Below the pieces are notes generated by a model that did no database searches, was not told where the DNA came from, and worked only from the letters and a program-made list of their open reading frames with translations. Positions 14,235 to 26,500 of a stretch of DNA of 64,000 nucleotides are shown piece after piece. Within the stretch, counting starts at the first letter, position 1. Each line of letters opens with the position of its first letter. This DNA is from Ifrita kowaldi. Lineage: Eukaryota > Chordata > Aves > Passeriformes > Cinclosomatidae. The position numbers and the translations under genes were made by a program. Location: the NCBI GenBank assembly GCA_013398055.1, contig VZRS01015043.1, forward strand, positions 62,001 to 126,000, given 5' to 3'.

Positions 14235-14974
14235 ATCTAATCATGCTTTCCCCCTTCCCGACTGCTGTTGGCAAGAAAACACAGTAAATCCAGGCCTACA
14301 GCAAACCTTGAGAGGCTCAGATATTTTCCCAGAGCAACGACACTGTAATCTGGCTGAGGCACACAAAAGTTTGGGTATTTCTAGGGTCTCTGCATTCCAA
14401 GATAAATAAAGCAGCAAACTCTTACACACACCTGCTGCACTCAGCTGCTGGCAAATCACCAAGCCTCTCTTCCCCTAGGGAGACTTGGATAAGCAGCAGT
14501 CTTACTTGTACTCCAGTTGCTCTGCAGGGAGAGGGTAAAGACCTCTTCAACCACCCATCTAGCTGCCAGTCCTGGTGCTGTGACCTCCAGTTCTGTCCTG
14601 GAAACCTGCATAGAAGGTTTTGCTGCCTGACTACAGGTTTAGTCAGCATCTTATTTGTACTGTTGATGAGTAAATGAATTTTGTTTATACCAGCGCCATC
14701 TCCCCTGCCAAGAGCAGTAACAATACACATCTATTGGAAAATAAAGACACACATTTCCATTGAAGGGAAAAAAAATAGCTTGCTGTTGACACCTCCTTGT
14801 AATTTTGGTCACTTCATGGTAAACACCACACCTAATAATATGTGCAACAGATTTTGCCAGTTGCTGATTTTCAAGTACTTGTAGGATATAATCTCCACTC
14901 AGAAGGTAACCCCAACTAAAGCTATGCAAATAAATGGAATCTTCATTTTAATGCCTACTTTCAGGGCCTTGCCC

Positions 14975-14980
<6 letters not shown>

Positions 14981-15005
<25 letters not shown>
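14981..15005. repeat. A25 homopolymer
   Basis: Twenty-five consecutive A. No SINE or processed pseudogene body was recognised immediately upstream, so origin as a retroposon tail is not established. Confidence 0.9.
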
Positions 15006-18000
15006 TTCCTTCAATAGCATGTGAGTTAGAAGGAAATATTTTGTTGCTTTTCTGGGTAATTTTTCTGAGAAATTTTGAAACAAATGGTTCAGCATTTTAA
15101 TTTTGAATAAACTGAAAACACATTTTAACTTTGGAGATTTTTATCTTCTGTTTTCTTGGTATCAAGTCCTATTTAATGAATAGTGAGAATCCTGCTTGAA
15201 ACAGTACATTTGTTTCAAAACACAATTCATTGGGGATCACTTGCCCATGTGTAAAATTGCTCAGTGCAGACTTTTGTGCAATAGCAATTTCCCAGCGGAC
15301 CATACTGACTGATTGTCCCCAGTTCATATAGATACCAGGGTAGAAGCTCACCACTGACTCAGGAGCCTTTTAGTCTCTTTGTTCTGGAAGATTGTTCTGT
15401 TTCCTTGGTGATCCCGTGGTTAGTTTAGATGTGTTCAGCAGCGTGGTAGCATTTTCTTCCTCTCAATTTTCTAGACCAGACATAACCAAATAAATCACTG
15501 CTGAGTAGTGTGTGATATTTTTTCTAACATTCAGACAAGTCTTGCTAGAAAGGTTGAATTCTGTTTTCTCCCCTTTCAATTAGTATATCCCCCTCTTGTA
15601 AACTGCCTTTAATTCTTTTCACCATCATGGACTTGTACACAAAGAGGGACATACACTTTGGAGTATCCAACCAAGAGGGTGCAACCTTCTATTCCGGAGT
15701 CAACTCATTGCTGGTAAAATCAAACACACTCAGTGAAGTGAATTGACCAGCCTTGAATGCTAATTACACAAAAAAAGTAAATTTCTGTTAGCCACAAAAA
15801 CAGTCGCCTCCTAGGCAGTGTAGATACTTTACCAAATATCTTTCTTATGAAGAAATAGATATACCATAAAATCTTCTATATGCTTTGCTGTCAACTTCCC
15901 TGTCATAATAGGTATCAAACACGACTTATGAGATTAAATAGAGACTGGCACCATCACATACTTTCCTTTGCTGCACAGCCAAATTCAATTTTGTGCTGCT
16001 GACCCTTGCAGCCAAAATAAACGTACAGCTGGGATGAAGTTGGCTGGTGACTCCCATTTGCTTAGCTTTGCCGGGGTTAAGGATGCTTGGAGCACTGCAG
16101 AGGCGTTGCCTGCAAGTCTCCGGGGCAAATGCCTCTTGCAGAGGCATACTTGAGTGACAAAGTACACTGAGCATCAAAGTAAACAGTGCAAAATAACTAT
16201 AAAACAGACACCTGGAAGACGGGGAACAGATCTGAACCTGAAAAGAGATGCCCTTTTCTCCTGTATCCTTCCAGTGCCTGTGGTGTTCTCCCCCACCAGT
16301 GGCACAAAGCTGGGTGTACTAAAGCTGAAACTATGGATAATACAATGATTGTTAAAGGTTTTGATGAACTTTTGTTTTCCTTATAGATCACCTTTTACAT
16401 GAGAGAACCTCATGCTCACCTAGAGTCTTCTCATTTCAAAGTTACAACAGAGCTCACATGCCCACAGCACTGGATCTTAATGCTTGGGAATATATACCTC
16501 ACCTTGGTCCATGCAGCTTTCATGAGTCATACTGCACCCCTTTCATGTGCCTCTTCTCTGGAGGCAGATGGGCAGGAGCCCCAAACCAAACTCAGTTTTC
16601 AAGCAAGGCGTTTAAATGCACGAGAAGCAGCTTGCTTAGTTGTTCTACCTCATGCATATTCCAACCAGTTCTGAAGAGCACCAGAAAGCTGGAGCCACCT
16701 GTGGTTTAGGTGGCCAAATAATAAAGAGTCTCTAGTAGTTTTCAGCTTGAAGAGAGTGCCAAAAAGAAAATCAGACAAAGATCACGCAAGTCTCATGACA
16801 CCGCGTCCCTCTGTGGTCTAGTTTAATTCCTCACTTCCACTCTAGCCCAAAGCTAACCTGCCCACTTAGGTTATAACACACTGCCAGTCTGACACAGCAA
16901 TCACAGATACAGATGCTTCCTTCTTCTCCCTGGCAATTTTACAATAGCAATTTCCCTTCAGCTGTGGGTAGGGTGAGCATATGAAGAATACTTGACACTA
17001 CAGGTTCTTTAGGGTGGGTGATTAGAAACACAAGTGATGCTGTGGGGATGCCCTGAGACTCACTGCCTCAGCTTCTTTGAAAAGACAGCACTTTCTTTAG
17101 ATTGCAATAACAAGGTACTCAAAACAGATAATGGGTAACAGCCCTGCACACAGCTGTAACTCATTTAGAGAGCACTTCTCCTTTCCCTGGAGCTAATACC
17201 ATGGAGAAGCTCTTCCATCCTTCTTTTGGATTGGTTTTTTGTCATGCCCTTTTCTATTTTGATCAAGTTTATTGCCACAGAGGTGAGTTATTGTCTGAGT
17301 TATTTCACATGCCTATTTTATATAATGCATGTTGAACCATGTCTTTGTTGGTGCTCCAGCATGTAGAAGCTTAGCTACAGCCCCAAGGGTTGCATCAGTT
17401 GTCACTACGAATTCTTTTGATCCAAAAGAGATCACGTCTTGTCTTAGGCATGCGTGCTTATCTCAAATAGCAATGTCATTGTAAATAGATAAATAAGAGT
17501 ATTTTGTGTTGCTCTTCCTCCCTCTTTGCTCTGCTTGGTGGTTTGTTTTGAACGGGTACAGTTACTCCTTTATACGGGGCTGAGCTGAGACTGAAATGTG
17601 TCACCTTTCCACCTGTCCCTCCTGATGATAGAAGTCAAACTCCATAGACCAAACAATCTTAGCAGAGAAACAGAGCTCTCAGATATCTGTTTTTGTTAGA
17701 AAGCATGGGGTACTGTGGGGCAGATTTGGCTTCAAAGAGATCAGTAACAATGGAATCCAGTCTGGGGGCTGTCTCCTGTTGCTCCTCCAAAGATGCCTAC
17801 ACTTTCCAGCTGATGCCCAGCTATCTGCCCTGCTCTGACCGTGAGGGACTCCCTGAGCACCATTAGCTTGGCCTCACTACCATCAGTGGCAACAGCACGG
17901 CCAAACTTCCTCCGAGTTCTGAGCACAAGATACAAGCAACCAACACAGGAGCCAAAGGATGTTTAGCTCGATAAAAGAAGCAACATAGCAAACATTTTCA

Positions 18001-18574
18001 TAGGGTCTATATACCACCGATGAATAGTCACACCAGGTTTAAGCTGGTTATAGGCTGAAGCCAGTGATCACACAGGCAAGGGCAAGAGCTCGCAGAGAAA
18101 TACATGCATTTCCCTGGATAATTGTATTAATATGCTGCAACTATTACTGAGTTGTAAGAGTTTAATAGTTATCTGCAAACAAAGACAAGGTATTAAGGCA
18201 AGGTACTCACCGTTAAGTACCTTACAGCAATCCTTTGAAGGCTGTCATTGGAGAAGCAGAGCCTGGCTAAAGGTCCTGCTAAACTGGTTTCAAGGAGCAG
18301 GGCAGAAATCCATGAAAACAAAAAAACAAAGGACTCTAACTTCAGCGAGGACATCAGGCTCTTGGCCAAGTGCAGAGATTGTGTTAATGTTTTGTATTAT
18401 GTCAACATAGATGCAAGTCCTTGCCCCTCCTTCTCTTGACCAGAAATGTTGCAGCAAGAAGACAAAAATTTCTGACAGATGAAGGGGAAAGAAATGCCCT
18501 GATATAAAATATAACGATTTTGTATCAGATGATGGAGAGCAAGTTTGATAGAGGCATTATTCAGCAGCATAGGA
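15006..18574. other. Gene-free stretch
   Basis: No gene or known repeat recognised. Several overlapping frames of 60-90 codons lie around 15926-16709 on both strands, but none shows a domain or a consistent reading frame. A plus-strand AATAAA near 16015 is isolated, with no promoter or exon attached. Confidence 0.55.
18200..18223. repeat. 8-bp inverted repeat, 8-nt loop
   Basis: AAGGTACT and AGTACCTT are exact reverse complements separated by CACCGTTA. It is a small potential hairpin without known function. Confidence 0.7.
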
Positions 18575-18670
18575 TTCCAGCTTAAGGGACCTGCACTCAA
18601 TTTGTTGGTCCCCTCTTCAGTGACTGTGTGATCTTGGACTAGTCAGACACTGTGCTTCCCCTTTGGAAAA
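18575..18670 (+). mobile_element. MIR-like SINE core fragment
   Basis: The part at about 18618-18648 reads TGACTGTGTGATCTTGG and continues ACTAGTCA. It follows the conserved MIR core as I know it (CTGTGTGACCTTGGGCAAGTCA) with a few substitutions, and is followed by a C/T-rich stretch as in MIR. Only the core is recognisable and the ends are approximate. The copy is old and inert. A repeat-library search would settle the call. Confidence 0.5.
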
Positions 18671-20249
18671 AGCAGCAGGCAGTGCTTCCCTGCCTCCCTG
18701 CGTGTTTGTGAGGATGTGCTCAGGCACAACACCACAGGCTGTCAGTCTGTGGGAAGAGACACTGATAAGGCAATGGACCTGAGTGTTCCATAGCACCACC
18801 AAGCTGTGGTTCCAATGCTGGCTTGCCATCTTCCACTCCCCAGGGTGCATATTAAACTGGAGATACAAATACCCCCTCTCTTGTAGATCAGGTGTACTGA
18901 GTACTTCAGGAGTTTTCAAAGGATTCATCCAGCAGATCTTTAGAACATAAAACTCTGTTATCTGTCACTCACTGAAAATCAAAAAAATGAAATTTTAACA
19001 CCCATTTTTTAGTTATCTAGAAAAGCCAAGTAATTTACTGGCAATCACAATACACCTTATGGTAAATTAATATATTGTAACGACCAATGTCACTTTACAT
19101 TTTCTGCTGGAACTTGGTACATTAGTGAGACAATTAATTCTGGAAATAGATACAAGGTAATCACAAAAGGCACAGTGACATATGAGATTTAAGTGCATAC
19201 CAGTAGTTGTACCTCACTCCTAGGTTATGTGTGTGCTCGCTGAGTTCAGTAGCAAAAGCATCACCAAGTGTAATGACAGCTGGTCTGACAACCATTCACT
19301 GGTTTGTTGTGAGCCGGTACCTCAAGGGCCACAGCTACAGAAAGTCCAGCTCTCTGCAGAGGCCCTGCTCTTCATCCTGGAATGTCACAGCAAGAGTAGT
19401 TAGACAGTCTTATTGTGCTGCCAGAGGTCTCACTGGTGGAGACCAAGAGCACTGCAGTAATCAAGCTACAAAAGCAATTTGCCATGTAGAGTCAATGTAG
19501 TATGTTTGTCTAAGCAACATTTTCTAGGCTAATTAAAATGGATACCTGCCACTCAGATCTGAAATTTAAAAGAAACACAGAAATCCAGTCTATAATTATA
19601 TTGCTTTGTTACTTCTGAGAATGTATTCCCATTCATAAAAAAGTCTTTGGCATGCACAAATATCATGTAACACTCTCAAGGGGAAGATCCTGTCTTGTCA
19701 GAAACTTGTTGAAGTACTTAAGGATGCAGAAAAGGAATAACTTCACCAAAAGAAACCCCTTTCTGCAATTGTCTATGCATTAGCCTGCAGTAAAGAGGCA
19801 GGCATTGGATATTTGGAGCAGTTCATTCTAGTGGGACAGAATTAACTCCTGCTGCGTGTGCAGTCTCACGTCAGTCACCTTCAGAGGTACGTGATGGATA
19901 AACCCCTCAGCACGGCTTATGTACAGTGAGGAGGGCATCAGGAGTATGTGTGTAGATCAAACAGAATGCCCATTATAGTAACTGAGGAAGTCCTGAAAAC
20001 AACCATTTGCTCAGACATCATTTTTTCCTAAATATTGTAGTTCAGCAATAGTTGGTCACTGGTTGGCCCACGTTGCCTGTGTGCTATCCGGGCCCTCAAA
20101 TTAAAGGCTGTGGTTAGTGGTAACACAATTGGGTAGGAAATCAATTCACTAAAGGGGTGAATCTTATCTAAGATACTAAGTATCTTAGAAACACACAAAT
20201 TTCAATCCCAGGGATGTTAGGACTGCAGGATATGGGCACAGACAGAATG
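18671..20249. other. Gene-free stretch with one near-perfect palindrome
   Basis: No gene recognised. Frames reach about 103 codons (18617-18928 minus) with no domain. The only notable structure is the palindrome at 20167-20189, listed separately. Confidence 0.55.
20167..20189. repeat. 23-bp palindrome (11-bp arms, 1-nt centre)
   Basis: TCTAAGATACT and AGTATCTTAGA are exact reverse complements around a single A. It can extrude as a small cruciform, or mark a dyad binding site. It lies just left of the LTR-like block at 20250-20780. Confidence 0.9.
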
Positions 20250-20780
20250 CTGTCAAGTACCTTAGCTCAGCAGCAATGGCCAGCTCTCAAAAAACAAACG
20301 GCCAGGCCATTTACAGCCGAGGGGTTGGTTTATTGAAGATACAAAACCTCTCTGCTTCCAAGCATGGCTTTTCTCTGCTCTTCTCCTTCAGGGTTTCCTT
20401 GCACACACCTGCAACTTGTACATCCCAGCCACACAATGAGGCTCGGGGCGGCAGGGAGCCAGCTCTCCCTTCCCTCCTCCTGCACCTGCATCCCAGGGAT
20501 GCTAGTGCAGAAATTCCTAAATGGCTCAGGCTGCTCACAGACCTCAAACGCTGCTTTTATATACAAAGCTGCATGTTGGGAACTGGTTAGCCAGCTTGAG
20601 CTATGAATCAGCTTTATGCTGCTGTGTTTCCTCCAGAGCATTCACCTTTGGGGCAAGAATGCCATTCATGTGTTTCGGCATTCAATCCACGTTTGACAAG
20701 AGATGGTGTATGAAAGCAGGTTTCCCTTGTGATAATATCACCTTTCCCCCCATCCACGACTCACAATAAGATCACTAATG
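20250..20780 (-). mobile_element. Probable LTR-like promoter block, minus strand
   Basis: Read on the minus strand there is a strong TATA box (TATATAAAA, plus coordinates 20555-20563). About 225 nt later comes a canonical AATAAA (20329-20334), followed by a short tract that would be the U5. TATA, R-sized interval, AATAAA and U5 in this order and spacing are typical of retroviral LTRs and match the LTR at 63075. The interior is richer in G and C than the flanks. The ends are not resolved: AATGC occurs at 20246-20250 and 20777-20781, but the right end would then not be the canonical CA. A compact host promoter with a short transcript is the alternative. Confidence 0.4.
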
Positions 20781-23427
20781 CTCATCCTGCAAGTATATTG
20801 ACATGTTACAAAGAAAGAGAAAACATGAATTTCATTTTTTCATTTTACAAACTTAGTTTTCTTATTCCTTGTCTGCACATACCAAAGGAAGACAAGAATA
20901 ATTTTCTCCCAGCTGGCACCACACAGGATTTTTTATCTCTTGACACATATAAAGACCCAAGCAGTTCAACCGTAGCTAATTTCCAGAACTGCAGGTGCAG
21001 AACCAGCCAGTCAGTACAACTAAACCAGGGCTGTAGAAGCCTGTACATTATATGCATTTAGAGGTTTTTAAGTCTTCCAAAAAGCAATGGGTTATTTAAG
21101 TAACTTCTATCTAATCCCTTGGCTGTTACCTCCCATAAAACATTAAACAAATCCTTTATTAAAGAAGAAAAAAATCTTTTTCTCTAAATTGCCTTTTTCT
21201 TTTTTGCAAGGTGCTTCAGTTCATTGTATTTGACCTTCTGTAGCTACTCCACAAATCCTTGTATTTTAACTTTCATAGTCTGACCTTTCTTATTGTCAGT
21301 TGCTTCCATGTTAACACTGACTGCACCACCCAAAGGTCTCCTAGGAAAAATAAATATCTAATTGAACTTTGACGTACTTACAGAGAAGAGATGATCTGGC
21401 TGATTGTATGGATCTCTGTTGTACCCTCAAAAGATGCAATGCATTAGTTCCCTCATGTCTCCTCCACCTTTCTGCACCAAAATCCAAAGGTAGAAACCAT
21501 TTATCACTGGCTACGTCTGTCATATTGTTTCTCATGTCAAAGCAGGTCTTGCATGAAATCAACTTGATGCATCCTGTCATTAAATAATCTGATATTTACC
21601 CCATGCAAGAGAGGAGGAAAAATGGGAAAGGCTGCTAGTGATCATTAGGCTTCATGGCCATGATTTCCTTCCTGCATTAGAACACTTGGGTTTTATTCAT
21701 TATTTTATCTATCTATCTGTCTGTCTGTCTATTTATTTATCGATGCAGGATGCATTCCTATTATCCTATATAATTTGTGACTACACAAAAGTCTTACACT
21801 GACATTATAATACAAAATGAACGAACTATTTGAAGAGGAAAAATTGCATGCGAATGGATGCAAGAAGGCACAAATCGAGGGACATATTTTAGATCCTTTC
21901 GAACAGTTCTAAGCAAAGTTATTTTCACACCCCTTTGATGTTCAAAAGCTATCTGTACTATATACTATGCAGCTCTATGGCCTGGAGGGTAATTTGGATT
22001 TATGCATTCTTCTAAAATCTTTCAGTGGGTGTCAACCCTATATTTAAGCTATGTAAACACTCAAATGTTGTTACCTTTTAAGCAAGGGCTGTATCTGCCA
22101 TGTTTGTCCTCCTAATGCCTCTCCCCTACCTGTAGAAAGAAACAAATTGTTGGTGTCCCTTATGTAGACACAGAGGGCTTGCTTTGGGTTTTGAGAGCAA
22201 CAGCTGGGAAAAGACAGTATCTGTTACCGAAGCACATACAGATATTTCAACACAATGCATACAGAATACACACAATTATTTACAATACCGTGGGGACTTT
22301 GGAATTCATCATGTGAAAAGAAGAATGAAGGTGCTTGCTGGTTAGGAGTAGTATTTGCACCTTTTGAATTTCTGACACCTTTGTAGGTGCAACTGATTTT
22401 TCTTAGTGTAACTAACTACATGCAAGACTCTACAAGTAAACACTGCTAGAAATTTCTCCTAAAATGTTGTATTAGCCCAATGAAAACTGTCTGAGAGCAA
22501 AGAGACAAGGAAGAGATAATTTTCCAGCAAATTAGAGTGTAAGTAATACGAAATATTGATCTGAAATCATAAGCCTGTGAAAATCTTATTTAAAAAAGCT
22601 GCCTGAACTGGACAACACATCCTTCCACATAAAGCAGTACCATTTTCTCAATGATACCTGGTCTCATCAGCTCCAGTCTGGTTTATTATTAATTACTTCT
22701 TAGAGATGCAGCTGTAGATGGGAAAGCTAAATGTAGTGGTGTCTGGTAGAGATTTTTCCTTCATATTAATCCCTTTTATGTCTGAATTAAAGCCAGAGGC
22801 TATGGAAGTTAATTCTATGCTGGCCGTGCTAGAACTATAATAACCTGTGAAAACTGCAACCTTGACAAAGAGAATTAATCACTGCTTACATGTATGGGCT
22901 TGTGAAACCGAGCAAAGGTTTACATCAGTAGGAAATGCACTTTTCTTTTGCAGATTGAAGAACGTGAATCTACGTGCTCGTTGAATGTGTTGGCACCATG
23001 AAACAGGGATTAAAAAATAAACCTTTTTACCACTTTTACAGAAGAAATTGGATTTGCCAAGACATCAAAAAATATAAAGTTGAAAGATTTATTTGTGTAG
23101 GATTAAATGGGGCAGCTGAGAAAGTGAAGGCTGGCAGAAGAGCTGGCAGTGTAGTTACCCCCAACATGCAGCTATGTTCCTGCCCCAATCAGTGCCATTA
23201 AATTTAACATGGAGAGAGTACAGAGCCAGAGAAGATCGTTGGTGGTCCAGAAAGCTCACAGTATGTCCTGGAAGCTGGTTGCTAAAACCTTCTGAAGCTA
23301 GGTCAGGATTGTAATCTCTCTGGCATGCAGGTTCTTCCATACAATCCCTGATCCAGAGCACGAAGCCTGGACTTGGAAAGCATCCATCTGAGCAACAAAC
23401 TAGTCACTCAGTGTTACTTGTAAGATC
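20781..23427. other. Gene-free stretch with one microsatellite
   Basis: No gene recognised. Contains the TCTA/TCTG microsatellite at 21706-21741. A well-formed splice-acceptor-like sequence (polypyrimidine then TTTTGCAG) ends near 22953. The sequence after it is not open for long and runs into an AATAAA near 23016, so at most it could be a terminal exon of a non-coding RNA. That is not supported further. Confidence 0.5.
21706..21741 (+). repeat. Compound tetranucleotide microsatellite
   Basis: A run of TCTA, then TCTG, then TTTA units: about three TATC/TCTA repeats, three TCTG repeats and two ATTT units in 36 bp. The compound structure suggests point mutation inside a once uniform array. Likely polymorphic. 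Confidence 0.9.
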
Positions 23428-23530
23428 ATAGTGGCTAGAGTACCTAACAGGGGATCCAGATTCAGATCTTTCTGCTATGGATTAAAAATACTCTCCCACT
23501 TCCTAGGCAAGTACTTTCATCCACATACCC
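23428..23530 (+). mobile_element. tRNA-derived SINE (MIR-type) remnant
   Basis: GTGGCTAGAGTA at 23431-23442 matches a Pol III A box (TGGCNNAG pattern). AGATTCAGATCTT at 23457-23469 sits where a B box belongs and resembles GGTTCAAATCC. The tail CTAGGCAAGTACTTTCA is like the MIR core. Order and spacing match the head of old amniote MIR/CORE-SINEs. It is diverged, has lost good promoter boxes and is very unlikely to be active. It is not a tRNA gene because no cloverleaf pairing is present. Confidence 0.45.
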
Positions 23531-26500
23531 ACTGAACCATCCCTGTTTAGGTTGTGGGATGAAATGAGGCTGTTGCGTAGCTGGCAGGAGCTGTGAGGCG
23601 AGGGAGGCTGAGCAGAAAGGGAGACTGATGATAACCTGGCAGTGGCAGCACTTGAAATCCTAGGGGATTCATTCGGAGCTGTCATTCCTCATACAGGTAT
23701 ATGTGCTTAACTTGCTCAATCCTGGATAGTCAAACATCAAAGGAGCACAGTTCCAGGCAGCAGGCGTCACCCTGCTTTGCACCTACGGCCTTTGCCTACT
23801 TCCCCCTCCTTCCAGCTCCCTGTTTATGGCCCTCGCTGTACATTAACCAAACGCAACCTGGAGGTTAGGTCTCTGTCAGGATGCATGGGATGCAGGAGTA
23901 AATCCCTTTGCCCTGAGATAGGAAGTGATGCAGATAGCGCCATTCTTAGGTAAATGCTCAAACTATGAGACAATAACATAAATCAAAGGAAAGAGAGCTC
24001 CTGCCTCGTTTTTTAGGCAAGAAGCCAGTTGCTGAGCTTTGTTCCCAATTACTTTCTGCCTGCGAAGACATCAAGTCTGTTCAGAGATCTCAGCATTATT
24101 AGCCCAGACCCCTCTCTATCTCATTTATTAACTGCTATAGTGCTACATAAGGTGCTAAGCAAGCAGACCCTAAGTTCTTTTGAGAGAGGCTTGCCTGTTG
24201 CTCGGTATTTGGGCTGCATTCAGATAGAGACATTTAAATCCCCTTGAGGATCTGATGAATCTAAGTGCCTGTTCAATACCCCAGAAGAATTTTCCAGTGA
24301 AGGAAAGAACCAAGTGGAGAAATTTTCAGTCTTTAATCAATTATTAATCTGTGAGAGCATCTACTCCTAAGAGTACCGGTCTCGTACTATGCCCAGGTTC
24401 TTATCTTTAATAATTCACTTTGGACTGAAGAACCCTAAATTATTAAGATGAGACCCACTTTTAATTCTCTGTATATCTATTGAGAGTTGCTTATCTTCTC
24501 TATGTCTAATAATTATTTTCACTTGTTTTCCTTTAGTAATGCACTAAGTTAAATAGTTTCTATAACCTTGACCTTTGCCCCTACATTTCCATTCAAATTC
24601 TGCCAAACATTCCCCATACTAAAAAAGCAAGCAAGAGCATGCATTTTTTTGTTTTCCAATTAGGAAAACAAGGAGATACAGACTTGAAAAGAAATCATAT
24701 TTCCACGACAGCACTTTCTAGTTGCTACAGTGTAAAAACTATGTTGGTTAACTCTGTAACCAGGCAGCATTTGCAGGTATTTAGAAGAACAGACATAGAA
24801 AACATGATTGCTCAAATTCTCAGGTCAGGAAACTGCCGCAATGTATGCCATGATGAATGAGTTGAGACCCTACTCATTTTAAAGAAAGATTGCCTGATCT
24901 CAGCAACTCTAAAGCGATAAAACTCCTCAGAACACTTCCATGAAGCCTCTCTCTGGATTTCAGTGACAGCAGTGTTTCCCTGCTCTGTCTCGCTGCATCG
25001 GGCTGCACAGGGATCTGCCTACAAGTTGTGAGAGCCTGTGCCACTCTGCAACACGACAATCACTGCAGTCAGGTCTCAGTGCCATTGCAGCACACGAAGG
25101 AGGACTGCAAAGCATCTCAGGTTAAACTGGCAAATTTCTGTGGGCTAAGACTCAAGTTACATAAAACAACACAGACCTCAGCAGCTTTGATTCATAGGCA
25201 CTTCCATGAGCTGTTTTTTGTTACTGGAGTGACTTCCCTAAAGCCAGACCTTAAGTACACATCACACCAGTCACAAAGGAGAAAGCTCAGCAGAGGGGGT
25301 TTACTCATCCTCCCGGAGCTGTCTGCCCTTTCCACAGCCCCTGGGACAGCTTCATTTCTGGACAAGTGAGTGAGGTGTGAGTCACGGGTGAAGCACTGCC
25401 AGCTTGTGAATGGCCACTAAATGTTCAGGATGAGTAACGGTGCAGACAATGAGGTGAAAGAAAAGACAGAGAGAGGCTGAAGGGACCTGCCTCTCAGACT
25501 GAACAACTGTATGAGGACACGAAAATCCCCAAGATCTTTACCAGACTTTTCAGTAAGTGGGCATGTAACTTCCTTTGCCACTCAGAGTAAGTAATAGAAA
25601 CCACAAGAAAATTTCAAAGCTGGAGAGGGTCTTCCTTCTGATATAGGCCCCCGGCACAAAGTGGGCACTGCCACTTGGCTAAAAGACAAAACAAAATCTC
25701 TTTCCATATTCTTAGGAGAACACACACATTTAAAAAAAACCGAAACCAGTTCTTTTTTGATCTCCAAGTACTGGCAGTTGCTTCATGCCATGAGAATGAG
25801 AACTTATGCCCTTTCTATAAATAAGGAATAAAATGATGAGTTCTGTCATTATCCATGTAAACACCAAATCGTCTTCTGATTTCCACCAAAGTATTTGCTT
25901 TGCTTCAGGCTCAGGGCTTCCACAGCTTAGTTGAGCTCCATGTTGCACTTCACCTGTAACAAACTCATGCTCTATCAGGGAGATATTGCATGGGATAGGT
26001 ATGCTGTGACCCTGTTAAGGCAACATTAAGCCTCTACAGACACTGAATGATAACACCTGCATTCAGGTACAGCAGCAGGGGCCACACCTGCCAAAATGCA
26101 GAGACAATGCTGCACGACCCTGTCTCTTTCCTTAACTACAAGTTTGGTTTTGTTGAGTGTTGAAAAGCTTCATTATGTTCTCCAGGGTTCATCTACATGG
26201 TATCTGTAACTTAAGAAGAACCAGACTCAGAATATGCCTCATAGAAGCAAAACCCTTGATGTGACAGTTCAATCAAAGAACACAAGTTATCTGAAGGATT
26301 ACTAAGAGGAGCTCTTAAGGATCACAAAGCACTTCTCAAAAACTCAGCATTTATATGGAGAGGGTGGCTTTCTGGAATGACACTTTTTTTACTTTTCCCA
26401 CAATGGAGATACTGCTTTTCTAATTTAATGATTTCTACGTTTGGAAGTCTTTCCTAATACTTATTCTTTGTAGGCTGATCTAGCAGAAGAAGATGAGTCA

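Larger units (their letters stand above)
6382..14980. other. Gene-free stretch
   Basis: No gene, LTR or CR1 end was recognised over about 8.6 kb. Frames stay near or below 100 codons on both strands and carry no recognisable domains. Small structures inside are listed separately (inverted repeat at 10202-10226, repeated CTTAGGTA words at 14164-14234). The part around 8870-8950 is very AT-rich. Confidence 0.55.

Noticed and set aside
15968..16170. Possible exon or promoter around 16.0-16.17 kb
   Set aside because: Several frames overlap on both strands and the plus-strand AATAAA is isolated. There is no splice pair, TATA box or domain.
22937..23020. Terminal coding exon after the acceptor at about 22953
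   Set aside because: The frame after the acceptor closes within about 15 codons. At most it would be a non-coding exon, with no other evidence.
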